DNA of 64,000 bases from Peptoniphilus gorbachii. Its GTDB lineage: Bacteria > Bacillota > Clostridia > Tissierellales > Peptoniphilaceae. The position numbers and the translations under genes are program-made. Positions 9,015 to 18,504 of this stretch are shown here, piece by piece (position 1 is the stretch's first letter; the number at the start of each line of letters is the position of its first letter). The stretch covers positions 62,001 through 126,000 of the forward strand of contig NZ_JAFBDH010000001.1 in assembly GCF_016908115.1 (NCBI RefSeq). The letters run 5' to 3'. The notes beneath the pieces were generated by a model that was not told the DNA's origin, searched no databases, and saw only the letters and a program-made list of their open reading frames with translations.

Positions 9015-9981
9015 TTTAATAGAACTTTCCTCAACTTTTAAAAAATTAATTGATGAAAGTGAAATTATAGCAGTTGCTTCTCATTTAAATCCAGATGGAG
9101 ATAACTTAGGCTCAGTTACAGCGATGGTTGGTATGTTAAATAAACTTGGAAAAGATGTAGTCTTTATTTTAGATGACAAAATTCCAAAATCTTTTAAATT
9201 TTTGCCAAACTTGTCCTTTGCAAAGGCTCCTAATGAATTACAAAATGATTTTGATTTATTTATTGCCTTAGATTCATCTGATGAAAATAGAATGGGCGAT
9301 AATATAAAAAAAGTCTTTGAAGCATCAAAGAAAACTGTAAATATTGATCATCATTTTAGCAACACAAATTACGCTGATTTAAATATAGTTGACTTTAAAT
9401 CTCCAGCAACTTGTGAAGTCCTTGCAAGGATTTTTGAAACTTTGAATTTAGAACTAAGTAAAGAAATTGCAACTTCACTATTTACTGGACTTTCAACTGA
9501 TACAGGCTCCTTTAAATATAGCTCTGTATCTTCAAGTACATTTTTAACTGCATCAAATTTATTTAAATACGATGTTGATATTGATGAAGTTACAGTGAAT
9601 GTCTATCAAAGTAGAAGTAGAGAAAAGACAGATTTATTAATTAGAGCAATGAATTCAATAGAATACTTTCATGACAATAAAATTGCCCTTGTTTTTGTTA
9701 CAAAAGATGACATGGAAAAATCAAAGGCAGAAAAATCTGATGCAGATGGAATTGTTGAATTTGTAAGAGATATTGACACAGTTGAACTTGCAATTTTATT
9801 AAAAGAAAAAGATGACTGCATAAGACTTTCCCTTAGATCTAAGTCAAATATTGACTGCACAAAGATTGCTTCAAAATTTAATGGCGGAGGTCATGTTAGA
9901 GCATCTGGAGGAACAATAAATCATACTGATTTAATTAAAGCTAAAGAAGACATTATTAAAGTAGCTGAAGAACAATTATGA
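9001..9981 (+). CDS. nrnA: DHH-family bifunctional oligoribonuclease / pAp phosphatase NrnA
   Basis: Degrades very short RNA oligomers and dephosphorylates 3'-phosphoadenosine 5'-phosphate. The 326 residues show DHH motif I (SHLNPDGD), ALDSSD, the DHH motif itself (IDHHFSN), TGLSTDTGSFKYS, and the DHHA1 motif GGGHVRASGG near the C-terminus. GTG 9001 has a GAGGT site at 5 nt; ATG 9007 is a possible alternative. It overlaps rbfA by 14 nt and truB by 4 nt. Placement between rbfA and truB is common in Clostridia-like genomes. Confidence 0.93.
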   Translation: MEMNNLIELSSTFKKLIDESEIIAVASHLNPDGDNLGSVTAMVGMLNKLGKDVVFILDDKIPKSFKFLPNLSFAKAPNELQNDFDLFIALDSSDENRMGDNIKKVFEASKKTVNIDHHFSNTNYADLNIVDFKSPATCEVLARIFETLNLELSKEIATSLFTGLSTDTGSFKYSSVSSSTFLTASNLFKYDVDIDEVTVNVYQSRSREKTDLLIRAMNSIEYFHDNKIALVFVTKDDMEKSKAEKSDADGIVEFVRDIDTVELAILLKEKDDCIRLSLRSKSNIDCTKIASKFNGGGHVRASGGTINHTDLIKAKEDIIKVAEEQL

Positions 9982-10868
9982 TGGACGGACTTTTAATTTT
10001 TGACAAAGAAAAGGGAATTACTTCTCACGATTTAGTTTATAAAGTTAGGAAAAAATTAGGAATAAAAAAAGTAGGTCACACTGGCACACTTGACCCAATG
10101 GCAACAGGTGTGCTAGTGATTTCCATAGGAAAGGGCACTAAGACAAGTGATTATATTTTATCAAGTGATAAGGTATATGAGGCAAAAATAAAACTTGGAG
10201 TCCTAACTGATAGCTATGATATAACTGGAAAAATTTTGGAGGAAGAAGATGTATGTTTTACTGATGAAGATATTAAAGATACTTTAATTAAATTCACTGG
10301 TAAAATTTCTCAAAGACCTCCAATTTATTCTGCCCTAAAAGTTAATGGAAAAAAACTTTATGAATATGCAAGAGAAGGTAAAGATGTCGAAATAAAAAAA
10401 AGAGATGTTGAAATTTATAAAATTGAACTTTTAGATTTTAATGGAAAAGACGAATTTACAATTTTAACTAAGGTATCAAAGGGAACATATATTAGATCTC
10501 TTGCAAATGACCTTGGAAGATCTCTTGGAACTTTTGGAACCCTAACTGAGCTTAGACGAATTAGGACTGGGTCTTTTAAAATTGAAGACGCCATAAAAGT
10601 TTCTGATTTTGAAAAATTAAGCCTAGATGAAATAAAAGAAAAAATTTTACCTATGGATTTAGCACTCATGAATTTTAAAAGAATTGATATTCCAAAAAGT
10701 TTTTGTGAAAAATTTATTATGGGACAATTTTATAAGTTAAAAGAAAAATTAAATGATGAAAATTATAGAGTTTACTCAGAAAATAAATTTTTGGGAATTG
10801 GTGAATTAAAGAAAAAAGATGGAGAGTTTTTTCTCAAAATGAAGAAGAATTTAATAGGTGATTTATGA
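9978..10868 (+). CDS. truB: tRNA pseudouridine(55) synthase TruB
   Basis: Makes pseudouridine 55 in the T-loop of tRNAs. The 296-residue protein contains GLLIFDKEKGITSHD, the KVGHTGTLDPMATG motif with the catalytic Asp, and RPPIYSALKVNGKKLYEYAR. It overlaps nrnA (ATGA) and ribF (ATGA), so the three are translationally coupled. A second ATG directly follows the first at 9981; either could be used. Confidence 0.96.
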   Translation: MMDGLLIFDKEKGITSHDLVYKVRKKLGIKKVGHTGTLDPMATGVLVISIGKGTKTSDYILSSDKVYEAKIKLGVLTDSYDITGKILEEEDVCFTDEDIKDTLIKFTGKISQRPPIYSALKVNGKKLYEYAREGKDVEIKKRDVEIYKIELLDFNGKDEFTILTKVSKGTYIRSLANDLGRSLGTFGTLTELRRIRTGSFKIEDAIKVSDFEKLSLDEIKEKILPMDLALMNFKRIDIPKSFCEKFIMGQFYKLKEKLNDENYRVYSENKFLGIGELKKKDGEFFLKMKKNLIGDL

Positions 10869-11773
10869 AAATAATTGAAATTGACTTAAATTATAAAGCT
10901 AAAGAAGAATCAGTTATAGCCCTTGGAAATTTTGACGGCGTCCACAGAGGACATATTGAATTAATAAAAAAAGCTATTGAAAATGCAAAAAAATTGAATA
11001 TTAAGTCAAGTCTTTTGCTTTTTAATGAGCACACAGATAATCTTGTAAAAGTTGGGAAAAAAGATATTATAACAACTAATAAGACAAAATTTGAAATTTT
11101 AGAAAATTTAGGCGTAGATATAATTTACCTGATAAATTTTACAAAAGAATTTATGTCCTACAGTCCTATTAAATTTTTAGATGATTTTTTAGCAAAAAAT
11201 TTAAAAATAAAAGGAGTAGTAGTGGGTTATGATTACACCTACGGATATAAAAAATCTGGAAATATTGAATTTTTAAGAGAAAATAAAAGTTTATTTGAAA
11301 CTGTTGAAATAATTGAGCAAATTTCTTATAAAGGCGAAAAAATTTCTTCTTCATTGATTAGAAAATTAATTGAAAATGGTAAAATAAAGGAAGCAAATTT
11401 TTTACTTTCAAGACCTTATAAACTTATTGGAGAAATTATTCATGCAAAAGGCTTGGGCAAGAAAATGGGCTATCCAACGGCAAATTTAAGACTAATTGAT
11501 AATTTTGTTATACCAAAATTTGGAGTATACGACACCGACATTATAATTAAGGGTAAAAAATATAAGGCATCTACAAATATTGGGACTAATCCTACTGTTG
11601 AACATGATGGAATTAAAATAGAAGCACATATTTTAGATTTTTATGAGGATATTTATGGTGAAATTGTAGAGCTTGAACTATTAGATTTTGTTAGACCTGA
11701 ATTAAAGTTTAATAGTGTAGAAGAATTGTTTGAACAAATTGCAAAAGATGTTTTAGTTACAAGAAATAGATAA
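10865..11773 (+). CDS. ribF: Bifunctional riboflavin kinase / FAD synthetase
   Basis: Turns riboflavin into FMN and then FAD. The 302 residues split into an N-terminal nucleotidyltransferase (LGNFDGVHRGH; SSSLIRKLIENGKI) and a C-terminal riboflavin kinase domain (GKKMGYPTANL, FGVY, TNIGTNPTV). It starts in an ATGA overlap with truB, the standard order in Firmicutes. No FMN riboswitch is visible nearby; expression should follow the operon. Confidence 0.95.
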   Translation: MKIIEIDLNYKAKEESVIALGNFDGVHRGHIELIKKAIENAKKLNIKSSLLLFNEHTDNLVKVGKKDIITTNKTKFEILENLGVDIIYLINFTKEFMSYSPIKFLDDFLAKNLKIKGVVVGYDYTYGYKKSGNIEFLRENKSLFETVEIIEQISYKGEKISSSLIRKLIENGKIKEANFLLSRPYKLIGEIIHAKGLGKKMGYPTANLRLIDNFVIPKFGVYDTDIIIKGKKYKASTNIGTNPTVEHDGIKIEAHILDFYEDIYGEIVELELLDFVRPELKFNSVEELFEQIAKDVLVTRNR

Positions 11774-11774
11774 C

Positions 11775-11803
11775 TTTACATTTATTGCATTTCGTGGTAA
11801 TAT
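11775..11803 (+). promoter_or_regulatory. Promoter of rpsO
   Basis: TTTACA at 11775-11780, 17 bp spacer, TAATAT at 11798-11803 with a TGG extended -10 at 11795-11797. It begins right at the ribF stop and would give an rpsO leader of roughly 75 nt. Confidence 0.55.
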
Positions 11804-11811
11804 ATAAAAGG

Positions 11812-11882
11812 TTAAATAGCTATTCTCAGTTGGACGCTCCTCGACGCCTACTTTGATTAGCTCTATTAAAAATTTAGGAGGA
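11812..11882 (+). promoter_or_regulatory. Structured 5' leader of rpsO (candidate S15 autoregulatory element)
   Basis: The leader can close a long-range helix: 11812-11819 with 11863-11869 (one bulged base) plus 11820-11822 with 11858-11860. Inside it lies CTCCTC (11837-11842), complementary to the ribosome site AGGAGGA at 11876-11882. This allows alternative folds that hide or expose the ribosome site. S15 autoregulation through leader RNA is known in several bacteria; that this leader does so is inference. Confidence 0.4.
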
Positions 11883-11886
11883 AAAT

Positions 11887-12153
11887 ATGTTAGAACCAAA
11901 TATTAAAAAGATTATTATTGACGAATTTAAAACTCATGAAGGTGACACAGGTTCACCAGAAGTACAAATTGCAATTCTTACTAGAAGAATTAACGATTTA
12001 AATGAACACTTGAGAATTCACAAGAAAGACCACCACTCAAGAAGAGGACTTCTTAAAATGGTTGGTAAAAGAAGAAACTTATTAAGATATTTAAAAAATA
12101 GTGATATAGAAAGATATCGTACACTTATTAAAAAACTACAAATAAGAGGATAA
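11887..12153 (+). CDS. rpsO: 30S ribosomal protein S15
   Basis: Primary 16S rRNA binding protein. The 88-residue product matches the family length and motifs ([51 protein letters not shown]). A strong TAGGAGGA site precedes ATG. It has its own promoter and a structured leader, and is followed by a small hairpin before pnp, the usual neighbour. Confidence 0.98.
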   Translation: MLEPNIKKIIIDEFKTHEGDTGSPEVQIAILTRRINDLNEHLRIHKKDHHSRRGLLKMVGKRRNLLRYLKNSDIERYRTLIKKLQIRG

Positions 12154-12156
12154 TAG

Positions 12157-12179
12157 GAGCGGTAATTCCGCTCTTTCTT
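12157..12179 (+). terminator. Hairpin between rpsO and pnp (weak terminator or processing site)
   Basis: GAGCGG at 12157-12162 pairs with CCGCTC at 12168-12173 over a 5 nt loop. The T tract after it is short and interrupted by C, so it likely passes much of the transcription into pnp. It could set the S15/PNPase ratio or serve as an RNase cleavage site. Confidence 0.5.
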
Positions 12180-12196
12180 ATTAGAAGGAGGAAATA

Positions 12197-14305
12197 ATGG
12201 AAAAAACTTATACTATGGATCTTGCAGGCTCACAGTTAAAAGTTACAATTGGAAAAGTTGCAGAACAAGCTAATGGAGCTTGTTTAGTTCAATATGGAGA
12301 CACTGTCGTTCTTGTTACTGCAACATCTTCATCTAAACCAAGAGAGGGAATCGACTTCTTTCCTCTAAGTGTTGATTATGAAGAAAAGATGTATGCTGTT
12401 GGGAAAATTCCTGGTGGATTTATTAAAAGAGAAGGAAGACCAAGTGAAAAAGCTACACTTTCTGCTAGATTAATAGACAGACCTCTAAGACCTCTTTTTC
12501 CTGAAGGATATAGAAATGATGTTCATATTGTAGCTACTGTTTTAAGTGTTGACCAAGATCATTCGCCAGAAATTGTAGCTATGATTGGTTCTTCTATTGC
12601 TCTTTCTATTTCTGACATTCCTTTTGATGGACCTACTGGTTCCGTTGAAGTTGGCTTTATTGATGGTAAATATATTATAAATCCTAATGAAGAAGAGAGA
12701 AATAACTCTAGAATAAATCTTTCACTTGCTGGAACTGAATCTGCTATTATGATGGTAGAAGCAGGTGCACAAGAAGTAAGCGAAGCTGAAATGTTAGAAG
12801 CAATTTTAGAAGGACATGAAGTTATAAAAGAAATTTGTAAGTTTACTAACGAAATTACTTCAGAAATTGGAAAAGAAAAAGCTGAATATGAAGTATTTAA
12901 GGCTGATGAAGAAATTGTTTCTCAAGTTAAAGAATATGGCAAAGATTTATTAGTTGATGCAATTAGACAAAAAGATAAAATTGTAAGAGTTGAAAAAACT
13001 GAAGCAGCAAAAGAAGACATTAGAGAACATTTTAAAGACTTAATGGAAGAAAATGCAAAAGACGTTGAGGCTGCTTTAGAAGAAATAGAAGTAACTGAAG
13101 TTAGACGTGGAATTCTTGAAGATGAAAGAAGACCTGACGATAGAAAATTAACTGAAATTAGACCTCTTTCTTCAGAAGTTGGAGTTCTACCAAGAACTCA
13201 TGGTTCGGGACTATTCACTAGAGGACAAACTCAAGTACTTTCTATTGCAACATTAGGAGCAATTTCTGAAGAACAAGTTATTGATGGACTTGGAGATGAC
13301 AAGCCAAAAAGATATATTCACCACTATAATTTCCCTGGATTTTGTGTTGGAGATACTAAACCATCAAGATCACCAGGAAGGCGTGAAATTGGCCATGGTG
13401 CTTTAGCTGAAAGAGCTCTTATTCCAGTAATACCTGATAGCGAAACTTTCCCATACACAATAAGAGTTGTATCTGAAGTATTATCATCTAATGGATCTTC
13501 TTCTCAAGCATCAATTTGTGGATCTACGTTAGCACTAATGGATGCTGGTGTTCCAATTAAGGCTCCAGTAGCTGGTATTGCCATGGGTCTTATTGAAGAA
13601 AATGGTGTAATTAAAATTTTAACTGACATTCAAGGTCTTGAAGATCACTTTGGAGATATGGACTTTAAGGTAGCAGGTACTAGAGAAGGTATCACTGCTA
13701 TACAAATGGATATAAAAGTTGAAGGAATTAAAAAAGAAATTCTTGAAGTTGCCCTTGAAAGAGCAAAAGTTGCAAGATTTGAAATACTTGATCATCTAGA
13801 AACTACTATTGAAAAACCAAGAGCTGAACTCTCTAAATACGCTCCAATAATTCACATGATTTCTATTGATTCAGAAAGAATTGGTGAAGTTATAGGTGCC
13901 GGTGGAAAGATAATTAATAAAATTATTGAACAAACTGGCGTTAAAATAGATATTGATGATGACGGAAGAATTTCTATACTTTCTGATAATGATGCAAAAG
14001 CAAAAGAAGCAATTTCTATAATAGAAGATATAGTAAAAGAAATTGAAATAGGAGAAGTTTATACTGGAAAGGTTAAGAAAATAGTAAAATTTGGAGCCTT
14101 TGTAGAAATTAAAAAGGGAACTGAAGGACTTCTTCATATTTCAGAAATTGCTCACGAAAGAACTAATAATGTTGAAGATGTTCTAAAAGTTGGCGACACA
14201 GTTGAAGTTAAGGTAATTGATATTGCTGAAGACACTGGTAAAATTTCACTTTCAAGAAAAGCTCTTATAAAGAGAGAAGACAACAAGAAAGAGCAAGATA
14301 AATAA
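12197..14305 (+). CDS. pnp: Polyribonucleotide nucleotidyltransferase (PNPase)
   Basis: 3'-5' phosphorolytic exoribonuclease of mRNA decay. The 702-residue protein carries two RNase PH-like domains ([56 protein letters not shown]), a helical linker, then KH ([15 protein letters not shown]) and S1 ([17 protein letters not shown]) domains at the C-terminus. An AGAAGGAGG site precedes ATG. Normal length and full domain set. Confidence 0.98.
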   Translation: MEKTYTMDLAGSQLKVTIGKVAEQANGACLVQYGDTVVLVTATSSSKPREGIDFFPLSVDYEEKMYAVGKIPGGFIKREGRPSEKATLSARLIDRPLRPLFPEGYRNDVHIVATVLSVDQDHSPEIVAMIGSSIALSISDIPFDGPTGSVEVGFIDGKYIINPNEEERNNSRINLSLAGTESAIMMVEAGAQEVSEAEMLEAILEGHEVIKEICKFTNEITSEIGKEKAEYEVFKADEEIVSQVKEYGKDLLVDAIRQKDKIVRVEKTEAAKEDIREHFKDLMEENAKDVEAALEEIEVTEVRRGILEDERRPDDRKLTEIRPLSSEVGVLPRTHGSGLFTRGQTQVLSIATLGAISEEQVIDGLGDDKPKRYIHHYNFPGFCVGDTKPSRSPGRREIGHGALAERALIPVIPDSETFPYTIRVVSEVLSSNGSSSQASICGSTLALMDAGVPIKAPVAGIAMGLIEENGVIKILTDIQGLEDHFGDMDFKVAGTREGITAIQMDIKVEGIKKEILEVALERAKVARFEILDHLETTIEKPRAELSKYAPIIHMISIDSERIGEVIGAGGKIINKIIEQTGVKIDIDDDGRISILSDNDAKAKEAISIIEDIVKEIEIGEVYTGKVKKIVKFGAFVEIKKGTEGLLHISEIAHERTNNVEDVLKVGDTVEVKVIDIAEDTGKISLSRKALIKREDNKKEQDK

Positions 14306-14317
14306 ATAAAAATTTAG

Positions 14318-14349
14318 TCGCATTAAGATTTATTTTAATGCGATTTTTT
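14318..14349 (+). terminator. Intrinsic terminator after pnp
   Basis: A perfect 9 bp stem (14318-14326 with 14335-14343, TCGCATTAA/TTAATGCGA), 8 nt loop and six T residues at 14344-14349. An in-frame ATG at 14338 lies inside this stem and is not the dut start. Confidence 0.8.
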
Positions 14350-14361
14350 AAAGGGGAAATT

Positions 14362-14793
14362 ATGAAATTAAAAATTATAAATAAAAGCAAGCATCCACTT
14401 CCTAAATATGAGACAGCTGGTTCATCAGGAATGGATCTTAGAGCTAATCTCGATGAAGATTTAGTTTTAAAATCACTTGATAGAGTTTTAGTTCCAACTG
14501 GATTATTTCTTGAGTTTGACAAAGGCTATGAAGCACAAGTTAGAGCTAGATCGGGACTTGCACTAAAAAAAGGTTTAGGTCTTCCTAATGGAATTGGAAC
14601 AATTGATTCTGATTATAGAGGTGAATTAAAAATAATTCTAATAAATATGAGTAATGATGAAGTTGTAATAAAAGATGGCGACAGAATTGCACAGATTGTA
14701 TTTATGAAAATTGAAACTCCGGAAATTGTTGAAGTTGAAGAGATAAGTAATACTGAAAGAAGCGATGGAGGCTTTGGTCATACTGGTGTTTAA
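14362..14793 (+). CDS. dut: Deoxyuridine 5'-triphosphate nucleotidohydrolase (dUTPase)
   Basis: Hydrolyses dUTP to dUMP, keeping uracil out of DNA and feeding dTMP synthesis. Start chosen at ATG 14362 (MKLKIINKS), 6 nt after AAGGGGA; the upstream in-frame ATG lies in the pnp terminator. The 143 residues contain all five trimeric dUTPase motifs: GSSGMDLRA, RARSGLALK, GIGTIDSDYRGEL, GDRIAQIVF and RSDGGFGHTG, the last being the flexible C-terminal motif that closes the active site. Confidence 0.96.
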   Translation: MKLKIINKSKHPLPKYETAGSSGMDLRANLDEDLVLKSLDRVLVPTGLFLEFDKGYEAQVRARSGLALKKGLGLPNGIGTIDSDYRGELKIILINMSNDEVVIKDGDRIAQIVFMKIETPEIVEVEEISNTERSDGGFGHTGV

Positions 14794-14803
14794 GAGCACA
14801 AAT

Positions 14804-14812
14804 TGTTATAAT
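14804..14812 (+). promoter_or_regulatory. Extended -10 promoter ahead of ftsK
   Basis: TGT followed by perfect TATAAT (14807-14812), just after the dut stop. No good -35 is seen. It would give a leader of about 10-15 nt before the ftsK ribosome site. Confidence 0.45.
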
Positions 14813-14831
14813 ATTATTGAGGTGCAAGCTC

Positions 14832-17195
14832 TTGATAAAAAATAAAAAAAACAATAAAAAAAATTCAAATAAAAAGAATATTCAAAAAAGAAAAAAGTCA
14901 GCTTCTGAAATTTCTTCTGGAAAAGAAATTATGGGTCTTTTCTTAATTGTAATTGGAATAGTATTTTTCATTTCACTTTATAGTCAGAAAATGGGATTAA
15001 TTGGCACATTAATTTATAAATTATTTTCAGTTGTTGCAGGATCTGCAAACTTTTTAATTCCACTTCTACTTATTTTTTGGGGAATTCTTTATAATATACA
15101 AGCAACAAAATATCACATGAGACGATATATAATATGTTCTCTTGTAATATTTTTGTGTATTTTAGTTTTTCTCGATGGCTCTAAGGAAATGGATATGACC
15201 TTAATCGAAAGGATTATTAAGTCAACTGAGTACTTGGATATTACGAGAAGCGGTGGCATAATTGGAGCTATTTTTGGTTTTTTCTCATATAAACTTTTGG
15301 GCTCTCTTGGAACATATTTGGTACTTGGATTAATTATAGTAGCTTCAATTTATTTTATGCTTAAAGTTAATATTGACCAGATAATTATGTTTTCTGAAGA
15401 TATAGGTGAATATTTTGAAGATAAAAAGAAAGACTTTGAAATAAAAAAATCTGAGAGAAAATTAAAACAAGAAGAAAAAGAAAAGAAAAAAATTCAAAGA
15501 GAAAATTTAAAGAAAGAAAAAATTGAACTAAAAAAATCGGAAGAAGAAAAAGCAGTTGAAGTTGAAAACTTTGGAGAAAATTTAGTTATAAAGGATTATT
15601 CTGACGAAAATATTAAAGAAGAGTCTAAAGAAATTATTAATGACGAAAATAAAAATATAGAAGAAAATAATGTTAGTGATTCTTCATTAATTGATAGTGA
15701 AGAAAATGTTGTAGATACAATTAGAGATGACATTGAAAATAAAAATAAAGAAGAATATATTTACACTTATCCAGACATTGCTCTTTTAGATAGACTTAAA
15801 TCTAAGGGCGGATTTTCTAAAGATGAAGTAATAGAAAAAGGCAGAATAATAGAAAATACTATGAGAAATTTTGGTATCGAATCTAAAGTTGTTGCCATAA
15901 ATCGTGGACCTGTTATTACATCTTATGAATTAAAGCCTGCACCTGGAATTAAATTATCTAGAATTGTTGGACTTAGTGATAATATTTCAATGGCTTTAGC
16001 TAGCTCTGATCTACGTATCGAAGCTCCAATTCCTGGAAAAACTGTTGTTGGAATCGAAGTTCCTAATAAAGAAAAGGATGCAGTTGGACTAAAAGAATTA
16101 ATAGATTCTAATGAGTTTAAAACCATTAATTCCGATATACCATTAACTCTTGGTAAAGATGTTGAAGGAAATATTTTAATTTCTGGTATGGAAGATATGC
16201 CTCATCTACTAATTGCAGGAGCAACTGGATCTGGTAAATCTGTTTGCATTAATTCAATCATTACAAGTATTATTTATAAATCATCTCCTAAGGATGTAAA
16301 ACTTATGCTGATTGATCCAAAAGTTGTGGAACTAAGTGTCTATAATGGCATACCTCATCTTTTGATTGATGTAGTTACTAATCCAAAAAAGGCTGCTTTT
16401 GCATTAAATTGGGCTGTTGATGAAATGGAAAAAAGGTACCTTGCCTTTGCAGAAAATCATGTTAGGGATCTTAAAGGCTACAACAAAAAAATGGTAGAAG
16501 AGGGAAGAGAAGACGAAAAACTTCCTAAGATTTTGATTATTGTAGACGAACTTGCAGACCTTATGATGGTAGCATCAAAGGAAATTGAAGAATATATAGC
16601 TAGACTTGCACAAAAGGCAAGGGCTGCTGGAATGCATTTGATTTTAGCAACACAGAGACCTTCTGTTGATGTCATTACTGGAACTATAAAGGCAAACATA
16701 CCTTCAAGAATTGCCTTTGCTGTAGCGTCTTCTGTGGACTCTAGAACAATTCTTGATATGGGTGGTGCAGAAAAACTTCTTGGAAAAGGAGATATGTTAT
16801 TCTATCCAAGTAAATATCCAAAACCAAAGAGAATTCAAGGAGCTTTCATAGGCGATAATGAAGTTGAAAGAGTAGTTGACTTTGTTAAAAATAATAATGA
16901 AACAAAAAATCATGTTGAATCAAAAATTGAACAGGCAATAAAAGATAAAAAGGTTAAAATAGATAACGAAAAAGATCCACTTTTTAAGGATGCAGTTGAA
17001 CTTGTTATAAATGATGAACAAGCTTCAATTTCTTACATCCAAAGAAAGTTAAAAGTAGGTTATTCAAGAGCTGGAAGAATTGTAGATCAAATGGAAGAGA
17101 TGGGTATTATTGGACCTCATGAAGGTTCTAAGCCTAGAAAACTTTTAAAAACTAAGGAAGAAATAGATATAATTTTAGGTGATGAAGATGAATAA
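14832..17195 (+). CDS. ftsK: DNA translocase FtsK/SpoIIIE
   Basis: Membrane-anchored ATP-driven DNA pump that clears chromosomes from the division septum. Start chosen at TTG 14832, 7 nt after GAGGTG (14819-14824); the in-frame TTG at 14817 overlaps that site. The 787 residues have a basic N-terminus, about four membrane segments up to residue ~180, a charged coiled linker, the RecA-like motor with Walker A GATGSGKS near residue 463 and Walker B LIIVDELADL, and the DNA-reading gamma winged helix (VGYSRAGRIVDQMEEMGIIG). It leads an operon that goes on to rimO, pgsA, cinA and recA. Confidence 0.96.
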   Translation: MIKNKKNNKKNSNKKNIQKRKKSASEISSGKEIMGLFLIVIGIVFFISLYSQKMGLIGTLIYKLFSVVAGSANFLIPLLLIFWGILYNIQATKYHMRRYIICSLVIFLCILVFLDGSKEMDMTLIERIIKSTEYLDITRSGGIIGAIFGFFSYKLLGSLGTYLVLGLIIVASIYFMLKVNIDQIIMFSEDIGEYFEDKKKDFEIKKSERKLKQEEKEKKKIQRENLKKEKIELKKSEEEKAVEVENFGENLVIKDYSDENIKEESKEIINDENKNIEENNVSDSSLIDSEENVVDTIRDDIENKNKEEYIYTYPDIALLDRLKSKGGFSKDEVIEKGRIIENTMRNFGIESKVVAINRGPVITSYELKPAPGIKLSRIVGLSDNISMALASSDLRIEAPIPGKTVVGIEVPNKEKDAVGLKELIDSNEFKTINSDIPLTLGKDVEGNILISGMEDMPHLLIAGATGSGKSVCINSIITSIIYKSSPKDVKLMLIDPKVVELSVYNGIPHLLIDVVTNPKKAAFALNWAVDEMEKRYLAFAENHVRDLKGYNKKMVEEGREDEKLPKILIIVDELADLMMVASKEIEEYIARLAQKARAAGMHLILATQRPSVDVITGTIKANIPSRIAFAVASSVDSRTILDMGGAEKLLGKGDMLFYPSKYPKPKRIQGAFIGDNEVERVVDFVKNNNETKNHVESKIEQAIKDKKVKIDNEKDPLFKDAVELVINDEQASISYIQRKLKVGYSRAGRIVDQMEEMGIIGPHEGSKPRKLLKTKEEIDIILGDEDE

Positions 17196-18504
17196 TGTGC
17201 ATATAGTTACTCTGGGCTGCTCAAAAAATGAAGTAGACTCATCTATGATGTACTCACTTTTAAATAAAGATAAATATAAAATGGTAGATGATGCAAGTGA
17301 GGCAGATATTCTAATTGTAAACACTTGTGGATTTATTGATGCTGCTAAGGAAGAGTCAATTGACACTATATTAGAATCAGTTGAATATAAAAACAAAGGA
17401 AAATGTAAAAAAGTTTTACTTTCAGGATGCCTTGCACAAAGATATCCTGAGGAACTTTTAAAAGAAATTCCTGAAATTGATGGAATAATAGGTACTGGAA
17501 ATATTAATTATATAAATGAGCTCTTAGACAGAAGTATGGCTGGGGATTTATTTGTAAAGACTGATAATTTAAATTCAGCTTACATTGAAGGAATAAAAAA
17601 AGAAACAGTTAATAAAACTGAATTTGTAAAAATTTCTGAAGGCTGTAATAACAACTGCTCTTATTGCATTATTCCATCGCTTCGTGGCAAAAATAGATCA
17701 AGGAAAATTGAAGATATATATTCTGAAGTTGAATATCTTGTAAAAAATGGTGCGAGAGAAATTATTTTAATTGCACAAAACACCACTGATTATGGAATTG
17801 ATTTGTACTCAAAATATTCTTTGGCAAAGTTAATTAAAGAAATTTCAAAAATAGAAGATTTAAAGTGGATTCGCGTTTTATATTTATATCCAGATCATTT
17901 TACAGATGAATTAATAGAAGAATTTAGAACTAACGATAAATTAGTAAAATATGTGGATATGCCTCTTCAACACATATCTGACAATGTTTTAAAGAGTATG
18001 AACAGAAAAACTAGCAAAAGTCATATTATAAAAACTCTTAAAAATTTACGAAAAGCCATTCCAGAAATTGTTATTAGAACAACTTTTATTGTTGGTTTTC
18101 CTGGAGAAAATGAAGAAGATTTTAAAGATCTTGTAGACTTTATAGAAGATATTAAATTTGATAAGCTTGGAGTTTTTGAATACTCAAGAGAAGATGGAAC
18201 AAAAGCATCTATTTTAGATAATCAAATTCCCTATGAAGTGAAAAAAAGAAGAAAGGATGAAATTATGGAAATCCAAAGTGAAATTTCTAGCGAAATCCTT
18301 TCAAAAAATTTAGGTAAAACTTTAGAAGTATTACTTGAGGAAAAAATTGACGAAAATAATTATGTAGGAAGAACTTATATGGATGCTCCAGAAATTGATG
18401 GAGTAACATATATTGAATCTTCTAAAAATTTAGAAGTTGGAGATTTTGTTAAAGTTAAAGTTATTGATACTTTAGATTATGATTTAGTAGGTGAAGCTAT
18501 ATGA
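17188..18504 (+). CDS. rimO: Ribosomal protein S12 methylthiotransferase RimO
   Basis: Radical SAM enzyme that adds a methylthio group to an Asp of ribosomal protein S12. Start chosen at ATG 17188 (MNNVHIVTLGCSKNEVDS), which matches the family N-terminus; GTG 17179 and ATG 17182 are also in frame. 438 residues: UPF0004 domain with LGCSKN and NTCGFIDAAKEES, radical SAM cluster CNNNCSYC near residue 153, and a C-terminal TRAM domain. It overlaps ftsK by 8 nt. The CSKN and DAAKEES features separate it from MiaB, which is also in this window. Confidence 0.94.
   Translation: MNNVHIVTLGCSKNEVDSSMMYSLLNKDKYKMVDDASEADILIVNTCGFIDAAKEESIDTILESVEYKNKGKCKKVLLSGCLAQRYPEELLKEIPEIDGIIGTGNINYINELLDRSMAGDLFVKTDNLNSAYIEGIKKETVNKTEFVKISEGCNNNCSYCIIPSLRGKNRSRKIEDIYSEVEYLVKNGAREIILIAQNTTDYGIDLYSKYSLAKLIKEISKIEDLKWIRVLYLYPDHFTDELIEEFRTNDKLVKYVDMPLQHISDNVLKSMNRKTSKSHIIKTLKNLRKAIPEIVIRTTFIVGFPGENEEDFKDLVDFIEDIKFDKLGVFEYSREDGTKASILDNQIPYEVKKRRKDEIMEIQSEISSEILSKNLGKTLEVLLEEKIDENNYVGRTYMDAPEIDGVTYIESSKNLEVGDFVKVKVIDTLDYDLVGEAI

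Noticed and set aside
14338-14361. dut starting at ATG 14338
   Set aside because: That ATG lies in the right arm of the pnp terminator; ATG 14362 has the ribosome site and matches the family start.
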